Positions 18,608-28,687 are shown, counted from the first letter of the stretch. The stretch: DNA of 64,000 nucleotides from Gemmatimonadaceae bacterium (GCA_026706075.1 JAPOZM010000055.1:89791-153790), one strand, 5' to 3'. A program made the numbers and translations. The notes: a model not told the origin generated them from the letters alone.

Positions 18608-20832
18608 CCGCCGCCTCCCGTCCCTCCGGGAAGCTCCACGTCCTCCTCCTCCCAGGCCCGCCACTTGGACGGGCTGTCCCGGACCTTGGGGCCGGCGTAC
18701 TGCAGGGTGAACTGGTACGACGGCGCATCGAGGAGGGTGGCGCCGCCGCAGTCGAGGCGCATCGCCTCGGTGCAGGCGTACGAGACCGACCCCTCCCGGC
18801 GCCGGGACCACACGAAGCGGGCGTCGGTCTCGATCCAGCCGTAGCGGGTGCGGCCGGAGTCCCAGGTGTAGCGCGGGCGGACGTCCTCCATGAGCAGCTC
18901 CTCCTCGCGGTCGAGCTTGACGCCGACGAGCGTCTCGCCGCGGTCGGAGTCGACCACGAGGCCGGCGGCGGAGGGGCGGTCGACGCCGGCCACGCGGATG
19001 CGGGCGGCGATGGCGGCCGGGTCCTCGCCGCGGTCGTGGGGAGCCAGGACCGAGTAGAAGACGACCCACTTGCCGGCCGCCAGCCGGCCCGAGGTCGTCT
19101 GGTGGAGGAGGACCTCCTCCTGCCAGTGGCGCCGGAGCGGCTCCCGGCCTTGCCAGAACCACGGCCGCGGCGGGTAGACCACGGCCAGGGCGGCGGCCCC
19201 CTCCGGCGCCGCGTAGACCTCCCCGCCGGGCTCGGTGCGCACGGAATCGATGGCCGTGTCGAACCAGCCCTTCCCCTCCTGGAGCACCTTCTGCGTGTGG
19301 TAGAGGTTGGAGAAGGTGAAGACATCGTCCCGCAGGGCCTGGATTCCGTCGATGACGAGGAACATCTCCTCGTCGAGGAGCCAGGCGACGACGCGGTCGT
19401 GCAGGTACCCGGCGCCGCGGTCGACGACGCGGGTGCGCGAGAACTCCACGCTCGAGAACCGCCGGTAGTCGATGCGGCTCGTCTCCACCGGGCGGTAGCG
19501 CCCGTCGTTGTGGAGGAAGTCGTAAAGGGAGTCGCCCTCGCGCATCAGCTCGTTGCGCGCCACGACGCGGTTGTGGTAGAGGTCGGCCCGGTAGTGCCCG
19601 TTCGGCAGCCGCTCGCGATAGCCACCGTCGTGGAGCAGCAGGGCGCCCCGGCTGGTGAGGGTGGAGATGCTGTTCTCGTCGGCGTGCCCGTGGTGGGCCT
19701 TCTCCGCCTCCACCGGGATTGTGTGGTTGAGGTAGTCCCGCTGGGTGCGGCCGTAGTCGCTGTCCGGCTTGTAGTTGAGCAGCAGGAAGGTGTCCTGCCG
19801 CGACCACCCGCTGCGGAAGACGACCTTCTTGCCCGCCAGCTCGTCCAGCACCTCGCGGCCCCTCCACGCGGGGATCCGGGGCTCGACGGACTCGTCCATC
19901 CAGTTGGCCGCCTGCACCCAGATCACCGGGTCGCCGAAAGGTCCGGGGCCGTGGCGTTCCATCAGGCGCTCGAAGACCTCGCCGGCGGCCCAGCGCAGGC
20001 AGCCGTCGCCGTACTCGCGGGCCCCGCGCTCGAAGATGGGCAGGTACTTCGGCAGGTTGGACGCCCAGTACGAATCGCCGAAGTCGGCTACGCCGCCGAT
20101 GGGACACAGCAGGTTGAGGTAGTACTCGAAGTAGAAGCGGCTGGTGGGCTGGCGGAAGAAGGCCGCCTCCCCGCCGGCGAGATCGACGTAGCCGAGGACC
20201 GCCTGGGTCCACATGGAGTGGTAGTGCATGGCGTCCTCGATCGTCCAGCCCTCGAGGCTGTCGGCCATCAGCTCGCGCGCCATCCGCTCCCAGCGCGGGG
20301 AGCGCGGGTCCCCGTCGCAGGCCCGGGACGCGGCCAGCAGCCCCCAGGCGCGGATGGCGGTGCGGTTGTGGGCCCCCCACTCGGGAAAGGCGAAGATGAG
20401 GTCGCAGCTCTCGGCGAGGATCCCTCGGATCGCCCGGTGCTGATCCTCGGTGACCGCGGCGCTCTCGCGGACGCCCAGGTAGGCCTCGGCCATCGTCGAC
20501 AGGTGGAAGAAGTTGGGCTGCGCCGGCAGGCCGCCGGCAAACTCGGGGCGGTCCGGTATCAGGTCTCGGGGATAGGCCTCGGCGAAGCGGCCGTACCCGG
20601 CCAGACGGGCGGCCGCTGAGGCCGCCAGGGCCTCGTCGCCGTCCTCGCGGGCCAGGAAACCCTCGGCCAGGGCCAGGTGGATGGGCAGCGCAGGCGGCTG
20701 CTGCAGGCCGGAGAGCGGTTCCGGGTCGAGGCTGGCCAGCCAGCTGTCCAGAAGGCCCTCGGCCTCTCTTCGGGCGCCGGGCACCCAGAGGCGCAGGCGC
20801 TCGACGTAGCCCTGGCGCGAAGTCGGCGTCAT
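18604..20832 (-). CDS. Heparinase II/III-like polysaccharide lyase family protein
   Basis: Encodes 742 residues from the ATG at 20832. The N-terminal half is an alpha-helical toroid-like region (AFPEWGAHNRTAIRAWGLL, IGGVADFGDSYWASN). The central part carries the heparinase II/III hallmark AEKAHHGHADENSISTL with its His/His/Asp cluster, and the C-terminal part is beta-sheet-like. The family cleaves uronic-acid polysaccharides (heparin-like, alginate-like). No signal peptide is visible at this start, so export is unclear. It diverges from the DUF6785-like membrane gene. A weak promoter-like pair, TTGCGC and CATCTT with 18 bp spacing, ends 8 bp before the ATG. Confidence 0.78.
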   Translation of the reverse strand: MTPTSRQGYVERLRLWVPGARREAEGLLDSWLASLDPEPLSGLQQPPALPIHLALAEGFLAREDGDEALAASAAARLAGYGRFAEAYPRDLIPDRPEFAGGLPAQPNFFHLSTMAEAYLGVRESAAVTEDQHRAIRGILAESCDLIFAFPEWGAHNRTAIRAWGLLAASRACDGDPRSPRWERMARELMADSLEGWTIEDAMHYHSMWTQAVLGYVDLAGGEAAFFRQPTSRFYFEYYLNLLCPIGGVADFGDSYWASNLPKYLPIFERGAREYGDGCLRWAAGEVFERLMERHGPGPFGDPVIWVQAANWMDESVEPRIPAWRGREVLDELAGKKVVFRSGWSRQDTFLLLNYKPDSDYGRTQRDYLNHTIPVEAEKAHHGHADENSISTLTSRGALLLHDGGYRERLPNGHYRADLYHNRVVARNELMREGDSLYDFLHNDGRYRPVETSRIDYRRFSSVEFSRTRVVDRGAGYLHDRVVAWLLDEEMFLVIDGIQALRDDVFTFSNLYHTQKVLQEGKGWFDTAIDSVRTEPGGEVYAAPEGAAALAVVYPPRPWFWQGREPLRRHWQEEVLLHQTTSGRLAAGKWVVFYSVLAPHDRGEDPAAIAARIRVAGVDRPSAAGLVVDSDRGETLVGVKLDREEELLMEDVRPRYTWDSGRTRYGWIETDARFVWSRRREGSVSYACTEAMRLDCGGATLLDAPSYQFTLQYAGPKVRDSPSKWRAWEEEDVELPGGTGGGG

Positions 20833-21052
20833 GCTCTTCGAAGATGGTCCGGCCTGTCGCCGAGGCGCAAGCGATGCGGAAGCGAGCCGCCCGGGGGATC
20901 GAGCCCCCCGTGGCGGGCCGGGGGGCCGGGCTTGTCGAGGCCGCTGGCCGCCCCCCACCTTAATCCCGACCCCGTCCTCCTTCTCGCGGACCTGGCAACC
21001 GATCCCCGGATCCACTCCCATCCCTGCCCGATCCACCTCGCGCCAGGGCGCG

Positions 21053-22972
21053 GTGACCTTCCGGGCCCTCTTCGCCGGCGCCGTGGTCTCCGTCCTGCTG
21101 GGGGTGGCCGCTCCCTACGAGAACCTGATCGTCTCCGGCTCGCCGCTGCACTTCGACTACAGCACGCCGGGGGCGGTCTTCTTCTTCCTGCTGTTCCTGC
21201 TGGCGGCCAACCCCCTCCTCGGCCTGCTGCGGCGGAGCTGGCGGTTCGCCGCCGCGGAACTGGCCACGGTCTACATCATGGCCGCCGTGGCCTGCACGAT
21301 CCCGACCCTCGGCCTCGTCTGCCAGCTCCTGCCCCACATCTCCTCGGGGACCTATTTCTCCACGCCGGAGAACGGCTGGGCCGAGGAGATCGTGCCCTTC
21401 CTGCCGGAGTGGATGCGGGTCTCCGACTCGCAGGCGGTCAAGTGGTTCTACGAGGGGCTGCCGTCGGGCACGCCCCTGCCCTGGATGGCGTGGCTGGCGC
21501 CGCTGCTGGGGTGGCTGCCATTGCTGCTGGCGGCGTACGCGGCGATGACGGCGCTCATGGTGCTGGTCCGCAAGCAGTGGATCCAGCACGAGCGGCTCAC
21601 CTTCCCCCTCGTGCAGGTGCCGATCTCGATGATCGGCGAGGAAGGTGAGGGACGCAGGGTCATCAGCGGCTTCTTCCGGAACCCCGCCGTCTGGATCGGC
21701 ATCCTGATCCCCTTCCTGCAGTACTCCCTGCGGGCCCTGCACAACTACTACCCCATCGTTCCCGAGGGGGTGCCGATCTGGAAGTACTACTACTTCTGGG
21801 ACGGAAACTTCCAGTTGCGCTGGTCGATCAGCCACGCCGTCGTCGGCTTCGGGTTCCTGCTGAGCACCAAGCTCGGGTTCAGCATGTGGTTCCTCGGGCT
21901 GCTGACCACCCTGGAGCGGGCCGTCCTCCTGCACTTCGGAGTCCCCGGGACCCAGCGCGTCGAGGGGGTCGCCCTCGGCTCGGCCTACCTGGCCTACCAG
22001 GGTTTCGGGGCCCTGGCGGTGCTCGCCGCCAGCTCCCTCTGGGTGGCCCGCCACCACCTGAAGCGGATCTGGCGCCATGTCGCCGCCGGCTCCGGCGGGG
22101 ACGGCGACGAGATCCTGTCCTATCGGCAGGCCGTCGGTCTGCTGGGGGCCTCGGTGCTCGTCATGTGGATCTGGCTCCACGCCGCCGGCATGGCCTGGTG
22201 GCTGGCGCCGCTCCTGATCGCGACCGCCCTGGGGGTGATGTTCGGCCTCACCCGGATCGTCGCCGAAGGCGGGCTGGCGGTGACCAAGGCCCCTCTGGTC
22301 CCGGTGGATGCCCTCCTCGGCACCTTCGGCGCCAGCGCCCTCGGACACGCCAACCTCGGCGCCCTCGGCATGACTATCACCTGGGCCGGGGGGATGCGCG
22401 TCACCCTGATGGCCGCCGTCATCCACGGCCTGCGGCTGGCCGAGCACTACATCACCCGGCACCGGCGCCGCCTGGCCGCCGCCGTCCTGGTGGCCGTGCT
22501 GTGCGCCGCCGGCGCCTCGGTGGTCACGGTCCTGACCCTCGGCTACCGCCACGGCGCCCTCAACCTCAGCTTCTGGTTCTTCGGAGAGAGGGCCGCCACC
22601 CTGCCCTACACTTTCACCGCCTACCACCTCGCCAACCCGGCGGGGTCCACCTGGGAGTTCCTGGGCGTCACCGGCGCGGGCGGGGCGGTGCAGCTGGCCC
22701 TGACCCTTGCCTCCAAGCGGTTCCTCTGGTTTCCGGTGCACCCCATCGCCTTTCCGATCAGCGCCATGTGGACCACCCACCACCTGATGCCGAGCATCTT
22801 CATCGGCTGGCTGGTGAAGGCCTCGGTCCTGCGCTACGGCGGCGTCACCCTCTACCGCCGGGCCCGGCCCTTCTTCCTGGGGCTCATCCTGGGGCACTAC
22901 GCCACCGGGGGCCTGTGGTGCCTCATCGACGGGATCACCGGCATGACCGGCAATCACCTGTTCTTCTGGTAG
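21053..22972 (+). CDS. Polytopic membrane protein, DUF6785/DUF6784-like
   Basis: Encodes about 639 residues from a GTG; upstream codons in the same frame are not protein-like, but the start is uncertain. At least 12 hydrophobic segments are visible, with soluble loops such as GEEGEGRRVISGFFRNP. The pattern (YENLIVSGSPLHFDY near the start, GLTRIVAEGGLAVTK and PSIFIGWLVKASVLRYGG later) recalls the DUF6785/DUF6784 family found in Planctomycetes and related bacteria and distantly the oligopeptide-transporter fold. A transport role is only inferred. Its divergent partner is a heparinase II/III-like gene, which suggests uptake or export linked to polysaccharide fragments. Confidence 0.65.
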   Translation: MTFRALFAGAVVSVLLGVAAPYENLIVSGSPLHFDYSTPGAVFFFLLFLLAANPLLGLLRRSWRFAAAELATVYIMAAVACTIPTLGLVCQLLPHISSGTYFSTPENGWAEEIVPFLPEWMRVSDSQAVKWFYEGLPSGTPLPWMAWLAPLLGWLPLLLAAYAAMTALMVLVRKQWIQHERLTFPLVQVPISMIGEEGEGRRVISGFFRNPAVWIGILIPFLQYSLRALHNYYPIVPEGVPIWKYYYFWDGNFQLRWSISHAVVGFGFLLSTKLGFSMWFLGLLTTLERAVLLHFGVPGTQRVEGVALGSAYLAYQGFGALAVLAASSLWVARHHLKRIWRHVAAGSGGDGDEILSYRQAVGLLGASVLVMWIWLHAAGMAWWLAPLLIATALGVMFGLTRIVAEGGLAVTKAPLVPVDALLGTFGASALGHANLGALGMTITWAGGMRVTLMAAVIHGLRLAEHYITRHRRRLAAAVLVAVLCAAGASVVTVLTLGYRHGALNLSFWFFGERAATLPYTFTAYHLANPAGSTWEFLGVTGAGGAVQLALTLASKRFLWFPVHPIAFPISAMWTTHHLMPSIFIGWLVKASVLRYGGVTLYRRARPFFLGLILGHYATGGLWCLIDGITGMTGNHLFFW

Positions 22973-23030
22973 TCTGGCGGTTGGTCCGACCGCAGGCGCA
23001 GGCCGGGCGGCCGGTCCGGGAACCCCTCCC

Positions 23031-23054
23031 GAGGCCCCGGGGCCCGGGGTCCTC
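23031..23054 (+). terminator. GC-rich hairpin downstream of the DUF6785-like gene
   Basis: A near-palindrome starting GAGGCCCCGGG and ending CCCGGGGTCCTC lies 59 bp after the stop of the membrane-protein gene. No T-run follows. It probably separates that gene from the TonB-receptor unit. Confidence 0.35.
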
Positions 23055-23059
23055 CATGC

Positions 23060-23084
23060 AAACGTTGCGATAAAAAACGTTGCG
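23060..23084 (+). repeat. Two direct copies of AAACGTTGCG, 15-bp period (operator candidate)
   Basis: AAACGTTGCG occurs at 23060-23069 and again at 23075-23084. The first copy is embedded in ATGCAAACGTTGCGAT, which is an imperfect palindrome close to LacI/PurR-family operators. The second copy overlaps the -35 position of the candidate promoter. This would suit repression of the downstream TonB receptor genes. No LacI-type regulator is encoded in the window. Confidence 0.45.
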
Positions 23085-23109
23085 TCATCAGGCTCTCCGT
23101 CGGTAAATT
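23080..23109 (+). promoter_or_regulatory. Candidate promoter of the TonB-receptor operon
   Basis: TTGCGT (23080-23085) and TAAATT (23104-23109) are 18 bp apart in an otherwise very GC-rich region. It overlaps the second AAACGTTGCG repeat. It predicts a leader of about 120 nt before the ATG at 23236. Confidence 0.35.
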
Positions 23110-23235
23110 CGATGTTTCATGCTTTCACCGATTCACGTCAATTCCGCTGTTCCGGCTCCGCAGGGCGCGCTCCGTCGGCACCGTCGACGGAATCCCGTGC
23201 GCAGGAGCCCTGAGGAACCACTCTGGAGGAGAGCC

Positions 23236-26178
23236 ATGGAGGTGCTGCAAAGGGTTCGACCCGCACTCGCCCTCGTGGTCCTGGCCCTGGCGATGGGCGC
23301 CCAGCCCGCGCTGGCCAGCTACGGCAAGATCTCGGGCACGATCACCGACGATTCGGGGCAGGCCCTGATAGGGGCCCGGGTGAGCACCGAGGTCGGCGGC
23401 TTCCGTGTGGGGACCGTCACCGACGACGAGGGGCGCTACTTCATCCTCAACGTGCCGCCGGGGCGCTACGCCGTCGAGGCCGGCTACGTGGGCCATCAGA
23501 CCGTCCAGAAGACCGATGTGGCCGTGCGGCTGGACCTGACGACCACGGTGGACTTCTCCCTGGCCACCGAGGCGGTCAAGGGTCCCGTGGTCGTGGTCCT
23601 CGCCGAGCGGCCCCCGGTGGAGAAGAGCCTGACCTCTACTCGTCAGACCATCGACCCCAGCGAGATCAACAACAGCATGCCGGTCTCCGGCCTGCAGGAC
23701 CTGATCAACACCACACCCAGCTCTTTCCGGGGCTTCATCCGCGGCGGCCGCCGGGCCGACACCAAGGTCCTGCTCGACGGCATCGACGTCTCCGACAGCT
23801 ACTTCCGGGCCGGGGAGGGCAACGGCGTCTACTCGCCCTACACGGCGACGCACCGCTCGGTGGGCAACGAGTTCACCTCGGTGGGCGTCAACGCTTCCTC
23901 CGTGCAGAGCCTGGACGTGATCTCCGGAACCTTCAACGCCGAGTACGACGCGGCCACCGCCGGCATCGTCAACGTCGTCTCGCGGGAGGGCGGGGAGAAG
24001 CTCGAGACCCGCGTGTTCTACCGCACCGGCCCGGGCACGAAGAACGCCGGCCCCGACGTCTACAGCGATCTCTCCAAGTATCTCGAAGAGCGCGCCGCCC
24101 TGGCCAATGCCGACGACGATGCGCAGAAGGCCAAGGCGGACTACTACAGCTTCGACGAGGGCACCATCGACGAGATCGGCTACGGCGACGCCCTGCGGCA
24201 CGAGCTGGAGCTGTCCGTGGGCGGCCCCCTCACCGGCCGGGGCAACTTCTTTTTCAGCGGCCGCTTCCTCGACGACCGGGGCAACTTCGCCAACGCCCTC
24301 AACCGCGGCGCCCGCTTTTCCCTCAAGGCCACCCACCGGCCCACCGATGCCCTCAAGGTCACCGCCAACGTGTCGGTCGACGACGGCGGCCAGCTCGGCG
24401 GCTGGGTGAACCGCGACTTCAACGGGCGCTTCAAGTTCTACCCGCAGGGGGCGATCGGGAACAAGAAGCTGGGGGTCCTGGCCTACCTGGGCCTGAGCCA
24501 CACCCTGTCGGAGCGGACGATCATCGACGTCAAGCTCTCCCAGCTCAACCGGACGAGCGAGTTCGGCTTCTCCGACGACAACGGCGACGGCGTCTCGACT
24601 CTGGACGAGGGCGGGGACTTCATCCGCATCGACACGGCCGCTGAATCCGAGCTCTACCTGGGCGTGGGGGGCAGCGCCGTCGACGCCGACGGCAACTTCA
24701 CCTTCTTCACCTCCGACCCGGGGAACGAGAAGTTCTTCACCCTCGGCTTCTCCAACAATCAGTACCGCTTCGGCCAGCCCGGGTTCTACTACGAGGAGCT
24801 GAAGCGAAACGTCACGCAGCTCAAGGCCGACCTCACCCACCAGTACAACTTCAACCACCAGTTGAAGACCGGCCTGCTCTACCGGCGCCACACCCTGGAC
24901 CAGTTCCAGCAGCGCACCCAGGTAAAGGTCATCTACGACCCGAACTTCCCCTTCGAGACCACGGCGTACACCCTGAATCCGGTGGAGACCGCCCTCTACG
25001 TGCAGGACAAGATCGAGTACGAGGGCGTCATCGTGAACGCCGGCGTGCGCCTCGACATGTTCAACCCGGGGGCCCAGGTCCTGGCCGACTTCTTCAATCC
25101 CTCGATGCAGGACACGCTCTCCAACGGCCAGATCACGCGCAAGGCGCGCCTCGGCGACGACGCCGAGACCAAGATGTTCTGGCAGCCGCGCCTCGGCATC
25201 TCGCACCCGATCTCCGAGACGGCGGCGATGCACTACTCGTGGGGCAAGTTCTACACGCCGCCCCCGTTCTCGCAGCTCTACGACGAGTACGGCACCTTCG
25301 CCAACCCGTCGCTGCCCAACGTGCGCGACGTGAACGCCGACCCGCCGGAGGCCACGGCCTACGAGATGGGCCTGCAGTGGGGCTTCCATCCGGACTACCT
25401 CGCCGACATCACCGCCTACTACCGCGACATCGAGAACTACGGGCGCATCGGCTACGCCATTAACCCCGATCCCGCCGCCGGCGCCGGCTTCGGCTCCTAC
25501 ACCTTCACCACCAGCTTCGGCTACGCCGACGCACGCGGCATCGAGCTCTCCCTCTTCCGGCGTCCGGGCAAGATGATCTCGGGGCGCCTGAACTATGCCT
25601 TCAGCTACATCAAGGCCTCGGGCGGGGCCGGCCGGCTGACGCCGTACCCCGACAAGACGAGCTACGCCTATGCCGCCGGCGACACCGAGATCCCCCTGGA
25701 GGACCGGGAGACCTTCAACACGGTGGAGCGCAACGTCCAGGGCGGAAACAACTCTCTCACCACCGGCTTCGACCGCGCCCACCAGTTGAGCCTGTCCCTG
25801 CTGGCGCAGCTGCCCGCAGGCTTCGACCTGTCGCTGATCCAGAGCCTGGAGAGCGGCTTCCTCTACGCGCTGACCCAGACCTCGGAAGACCCCCGCGAGC
25901 GCGCCACCGAGCGGGGCCCGATCAACGCGAGCACGGACGTGCGACTCACCCGGGGGCTGGAGCTGCTAGGCACCCGGGCGGGCCTCTTCCTGGAGGTCAC
26001 CAACCTGCTGGACAGGGAGAACGTGCTGGCCTTCGACAATTCCACCATCCCCAGCCAGGTCCTGTGGGAAGAGGACCAGGATCCGACGGGGGAGTTGAAC
26101 CGCGCTTTCAGCGGCCAGTCGATCCCGCTGTACGGTCCGCCGCGCCAGATCGGGCTCGGCGTGAGCCTGGACTTCTGA
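23236..26178 (+). CDS. TonB-dependent receptor with N-terminal carboxypeptidase-regulatory-like domain
   Basis: Encodes 980 residues from the ATG at 23236, preceded by GGAGGAGAG; the frame extends further upstream but without a ribosome site. A signal peptide (about residues 1-28, ending ALAS) is followed by a CarboxypepD_reg domain (GKISGTITDDSGQALIGARV, about 30-110), a plug domain (LQDLINTTPSSFRGFIRGGR, VLLDGIDVSD, SLDVISGTFNAEYDAATAG) and a large beta-barrel ending in an aromatic strand (GLGVSLDF). It is an outer-membrane importer, or a SusC-like assembly. It is followed at 31 bp by a secreted FlgD-tailed protein and then a PorV-like protein, so the three are likely one operon. The ligand is unknown. 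Confidence 0.9.
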   Translation: MEVLQRVRPALALVVLALAMGAQPALASYGKISGTITDDSGQALIGARVSTEVGGFRVGTVTDDEGRYFILNVPPGRYAVEAGYVGHQTVQKTDVAVRLDLTTTVDFSLATEAVKGPVVVVLAERPPVEKSLTSTRQTIDPSEINNSMPVSGLQDLINTTPSSFRGFIRGGRRADTKVLLDGIDVSDSYFRAGEGNGVYSPYTATHRSVGNEFTSVGVNASSVQSLDVISGTFNAEYDAATAGIVNVVSREGGEKLETRVFYRTGPGTKNAGPDVYSDLSKYLEERAALANADDDAQKAKADYYSFDEGTIDEIGYGDALRHELELSVGGPLTGRGNFFFSGRFLDDRGNFANALNRGARFSLKATHRPTDALKVTANVSVDDGGQLGGWVNRDFNGRFKFYPQGAIGNKKLGVLAYLGLSHTLSERTIIDVKLSQLNRTSEFGFSDDNGDGVSTLDEGGDFIRIDTAAESELYLGVGGSAVDADGNFTFFTSDPGNEKFFTLGFSNNQYRFGQPGFYYEELKRNVTQLKADLTHQYNFNHQLKTGLLYRRHTLDQFQQRTQVKVIYDPNFPFETTAYTLNPVETALYVQDKIEYEGVIVNAGVRLDMFNPGAQVLADFFNPSMQDTLSNGQITRKARLGDDAETKMFWQPRLGISHPISETAAMHYSWGKFYTPPPFSQLYDEYGTFANPSLPNVRDVNADPPEATAYEMGLQWGFHPDYLADITAYYRDIENYGRIGYAINPDPAAGAGFGSYTFTTSFGYADARGIELSLFRRPGKMISGRLNYAFSYIKASGGAGRLTPYPDKTSYAYAAGDTEIPLEDRETFNTVERNVQGGNNSLTTGFDRAHQLSLSLLAQLPAGFDLSLIQSLESGFLYALTQTSEDPRERATERGPINASTDVRLTRGLELLGTRAGLFLEVTNLLDRENVLAFDNSTIPSQVLWEEDQDPTGELNRAFSGQSIPLYGPPRQIGLGVSLDF

Positions 26179-26209
26179 GCCGATCAGGGACTCCATGGGA
26201 GGAAATACG

Positions 26210-28687
26210 ATGATCAAGTACCTCAAGCCGGCACGCGCCGGCATCCTGGTGTTGCTCCTCGCCGGGACGGCAGGTGCGCAGGGCCCGGGCGTCATCATGG
26301 CGGGCGACCTGTGGGAGACCTACCTGCCGACCAACGTGGGCAAGACCTACTACGAGGTGGAGACCGATCCCAACCAGCTCTACTACCTGTTCCGCGTGGG
26401 CAACCTCGATCGCCAGTGGACGACGCCCACCCAGATGTACCCCGGGGGAGAGAACATCCACATCCCCTGGAAGCAGGCGATCGAGATGATCGAGTACAGT
26501 CCGGGGATCAACAACTTCACCACCTCCTCCGATCCCCGCGCCAAGGACTACGTGTACGCCTTTCAGGCGCCGGCCCTCGGATCCGGGACGGCGGACGACG
26601 GCGCCCGCTGGGTGGACCCCGGCAACCGGCACCAGATGATCTATGAGGGCTCGACGCCGACGAACATCGGCGTGGACGTGAAGTACCGCATCCGCCAGTG
26701 GTCCCTCAACCACGCCAACATGAACGACTTCCTCGTCCTCGAGCTCGAGCTGACCAACACGGGGGTCTTCGATCCCGACGGCGACGGCAACCCCGAGCAG
26801 ACGGGGCGCAGGATCGAGGCCCTGGTCCTCAACCTGCGCAACGAGCTGATCAACTCCATGTCCAACAGCCAGGCGGGCAGGCGAGGCGCCAGCGGCTGGT
26901 TCACCGGTCCGGTGAGCGGCTACGACGCCACCCCCGACGCCGACGGCAACCCCTGGGACGTGCCGGTCACCTTCACCGGTCCGGCTCCCTCGCAGCTGAG
27001 CGAGACCGGTCCCGACGGCATTCCCTGGGCGCCGGACGGCAGCCGCGAGCTGGGCAACACCATGCGCCGGCGCCACTACTACTACGACATCTACACCGGC
27101 TCCCAGTGGATGGCGGTCAAGGAGGGCGCCCTCCCGGCGGACGGCTCCACCTTCGACCAGCAGGACAAGAAGACGATCTTCGACAGCCATCCCGTCGGCA
27201 CCGGGGCGGAGCGCGGCTGGTACACCTCGGTGAGCAAGGGCTACGGCAACAACGACCACAACCCCTGGGAGAACCACGTTCTCTCCATGGGCACCTTCTA
27301 CGAGAACGGGGGCCGCATCTCCGACCGCACCGCCTTCGTTCTCAAGCCCGATCCCAACTACTTCGACGCCACCCATCCCGACATCGTCGAGGGCAACCCC
27401 CTGACCTTCGTGGCCGCCGTCAAGCCCGAGGGGGAGCGGGGGCAGCCGCGGGGGGACATGAAGTACAACGGCACCTTCGCCCAGAACTGGGAGAAGGGCA
27501 ACGCCGGCTCCCTGCCCGACCGCAGCGACTCCGACTGGGACGCCGGGTACACCATCGCCCACGGCTTCGACGGCGACCACTACGTGGGCGTGGGCCCCTT
27601 CTCGCTGGAGGTGGGCGAGACGATCAACATCACCATGGCGGAGTACGGCGGGTTCCGGCTGCAGGGCGTCCGCCGGGCGCGCTCGGCCGCCCAGTGGGCG
27701 TACGAGAACAACTGGCAGGTTCCGGCGCCGCCTCCGACGCCCGACATCAAGGTGGCCCCCAGCCGTCCCGACCCCGACCTCAACATCGAGGTCAAGTGGG
27801 ACGACCGGGCCGAGTCGGCGGCGGACTTCGCCGGCTACAAGATCTACCGCTCCACGCCGTTCCCGCGGGTAGACACGCGCCAGCTCGGCATCCGCATGCT
27901 CGACCGCTACCACGAGCAGACGGAGGCGAATCCCAACGACGCCCAGCTGGCGGCCTTCGGCCGGGCCAACAACCCGAACATCAGCTCCGACGCCTACCGC
28001 GACCAGGAGCCCAACGCCTGGGGCCCCTACCGGCTGATCGCCAACATCCCCGCCGGCGACCTGGGTTCCTACATGAACGACGGCGACGACAGCGGCACCT
28101 ACAAGTACAAGTTCACCGACGACAGCGACCTGGTGAGCTTCGGGTTCACCTACTACTACTACGTGGCCGCCTACGACGACGAGCAGGGCGAGATCAACGG
28201 CTGGCCCTACACCTCCCTGGAGACCCACCGCAACAACGTCAACGGGGCCTCCGGGTCGTGGGAGGGGACCTACTGGTGGACCACCGCCAACGCCTTCTAC
28301 CCTGACCCCAACGATCTGAACTCTCTCAAGGACATCGGCGCTCCCTTCATCCTGAAGGCGCCCCTGGCCGATGCCGGGGACCTGGTGGCGGGCAACCTGG
28401 CGATCCGGGTGCTGCCGAACCCCTACAAGCGCCAGGCCCTGCACGACACGGGTGAGCAGCACAAGATCCTGTTCATCAACCTGCCCACGGGGACGGAGAT
28501 CACCATCCTCGACGTCTCCGGGCAGGTGATCGACGTCCTTCGCTTCGACGGGACCAACGAGTTCGACGGCACCCTGTTCTGGGACATGTTCTCCAAGGAC
28601 GGCATCGAGGTCACCAGCGGTCTCTACATCTACGTGGCGGAGTACCCCGGCGGCAAGCAGACCGGCCACTTCGCCATCCTGCAGTGA
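26210..28687 (+). CDS. Large secreted protein with FlgD-like C-terminal sorting domain, function unknown
   Basis: Encodes 825 residues from the ATG at 26210, which has GGGAGGA seven bases upstream; an ATG at 26195 would place that ribosome site inside the gene. A signal peptide ends at GTAGAQ. The middle is rich in Trp, Tyr, Gly and Asn, with an Fn3-like segment around 520-690 (IEVKWDDRAESAADFAGYK, FGFTYYYYVAAYDDEQG). The last 85 residues are a FlgD/T9SS-like domain (IRVLPNPYKRQA, ITILDVSGQVI, SGLYIYVAEYPGGKQTGHFAIL). No catalytic motif is recognised. Position between a TonB receptor and a PorV-like gene suggests a surface or secreted partner of these. Confidence 0.75.
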   Translation: MIKYLKPARAGILVLLLAGTAGAQGPGVIMAGDLWETYLPTNVGKTYYEVETDPNQLYYLFRVGNLDRQWTTPTQMYPGGENIHIPWKQAIEMIEYSPGINNFTTSSDPRAKDYVYAFQAPALGSGTADDGARWVDPGNRHQMIYEGSTPTNIGVDVKYRIRQWSLNHANMNDFLVLELELTNTGVFDPDGDGNPEQTGRRIEALVLNLRNELINSMSNSQAGRRGASGWFTGPVSGYDATPDADGNPWDVPVTFTGPAPSQLSETGPDGIPWAPDGSRELGNTMRRRHYYYDIYTGSQWMAVKEGALPADGSTFDQQDKKTIFDSHPVGTGAERGWYTSVSKGYGNNDHNPWENHVLSMGTFYENGGRISDRTAFVLKPDPNYFDATHPDIVEGNPLTFVAAVKPEGERGQPRGDMKYNGTFAQNWEKGNAGSLPDRSDSDWDAGYTIAHGFDGDHYVGVGPFSLEVGETINITMAEYGGFRLQGVRRARSAAQWAYENNWQVPAPPPTPDIKVAPSRPDPDLNIEVKWDDRAESAADFAGYKIYRSTPFPRVDTRQLGIRMLDRYHEQTEANPNDAQLAAFGRANNPNISSDAYRDQEPNAWGPYRLIANIPAGDLGSYMNDGDDSGTYKYKFTDDSDLVSFGFTYYYYVAAYDDEQGEINGWPYTSLETHRNNVNGASGSWEGTYWWTTANAFYPDPNDLNSLKDIGAPFILKAPLADAGDLVAGNLAIRVLPNPYKRQALHDTGEQHKILFINLPTGTEITILDVSGQVIDVLRFDGTNEFDGTLFWDMFSKDGIEVTSGLYIYVAEYPGGKQTGHFAILQ

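Noticed and set aside
16273..20619. Very long open frames opposite or alongside glnD and the heparinase gene
   Set aside because: Low-complexity shadow translations (Arg/Pro/Ala-rich) of real genes; no start signals or domains.
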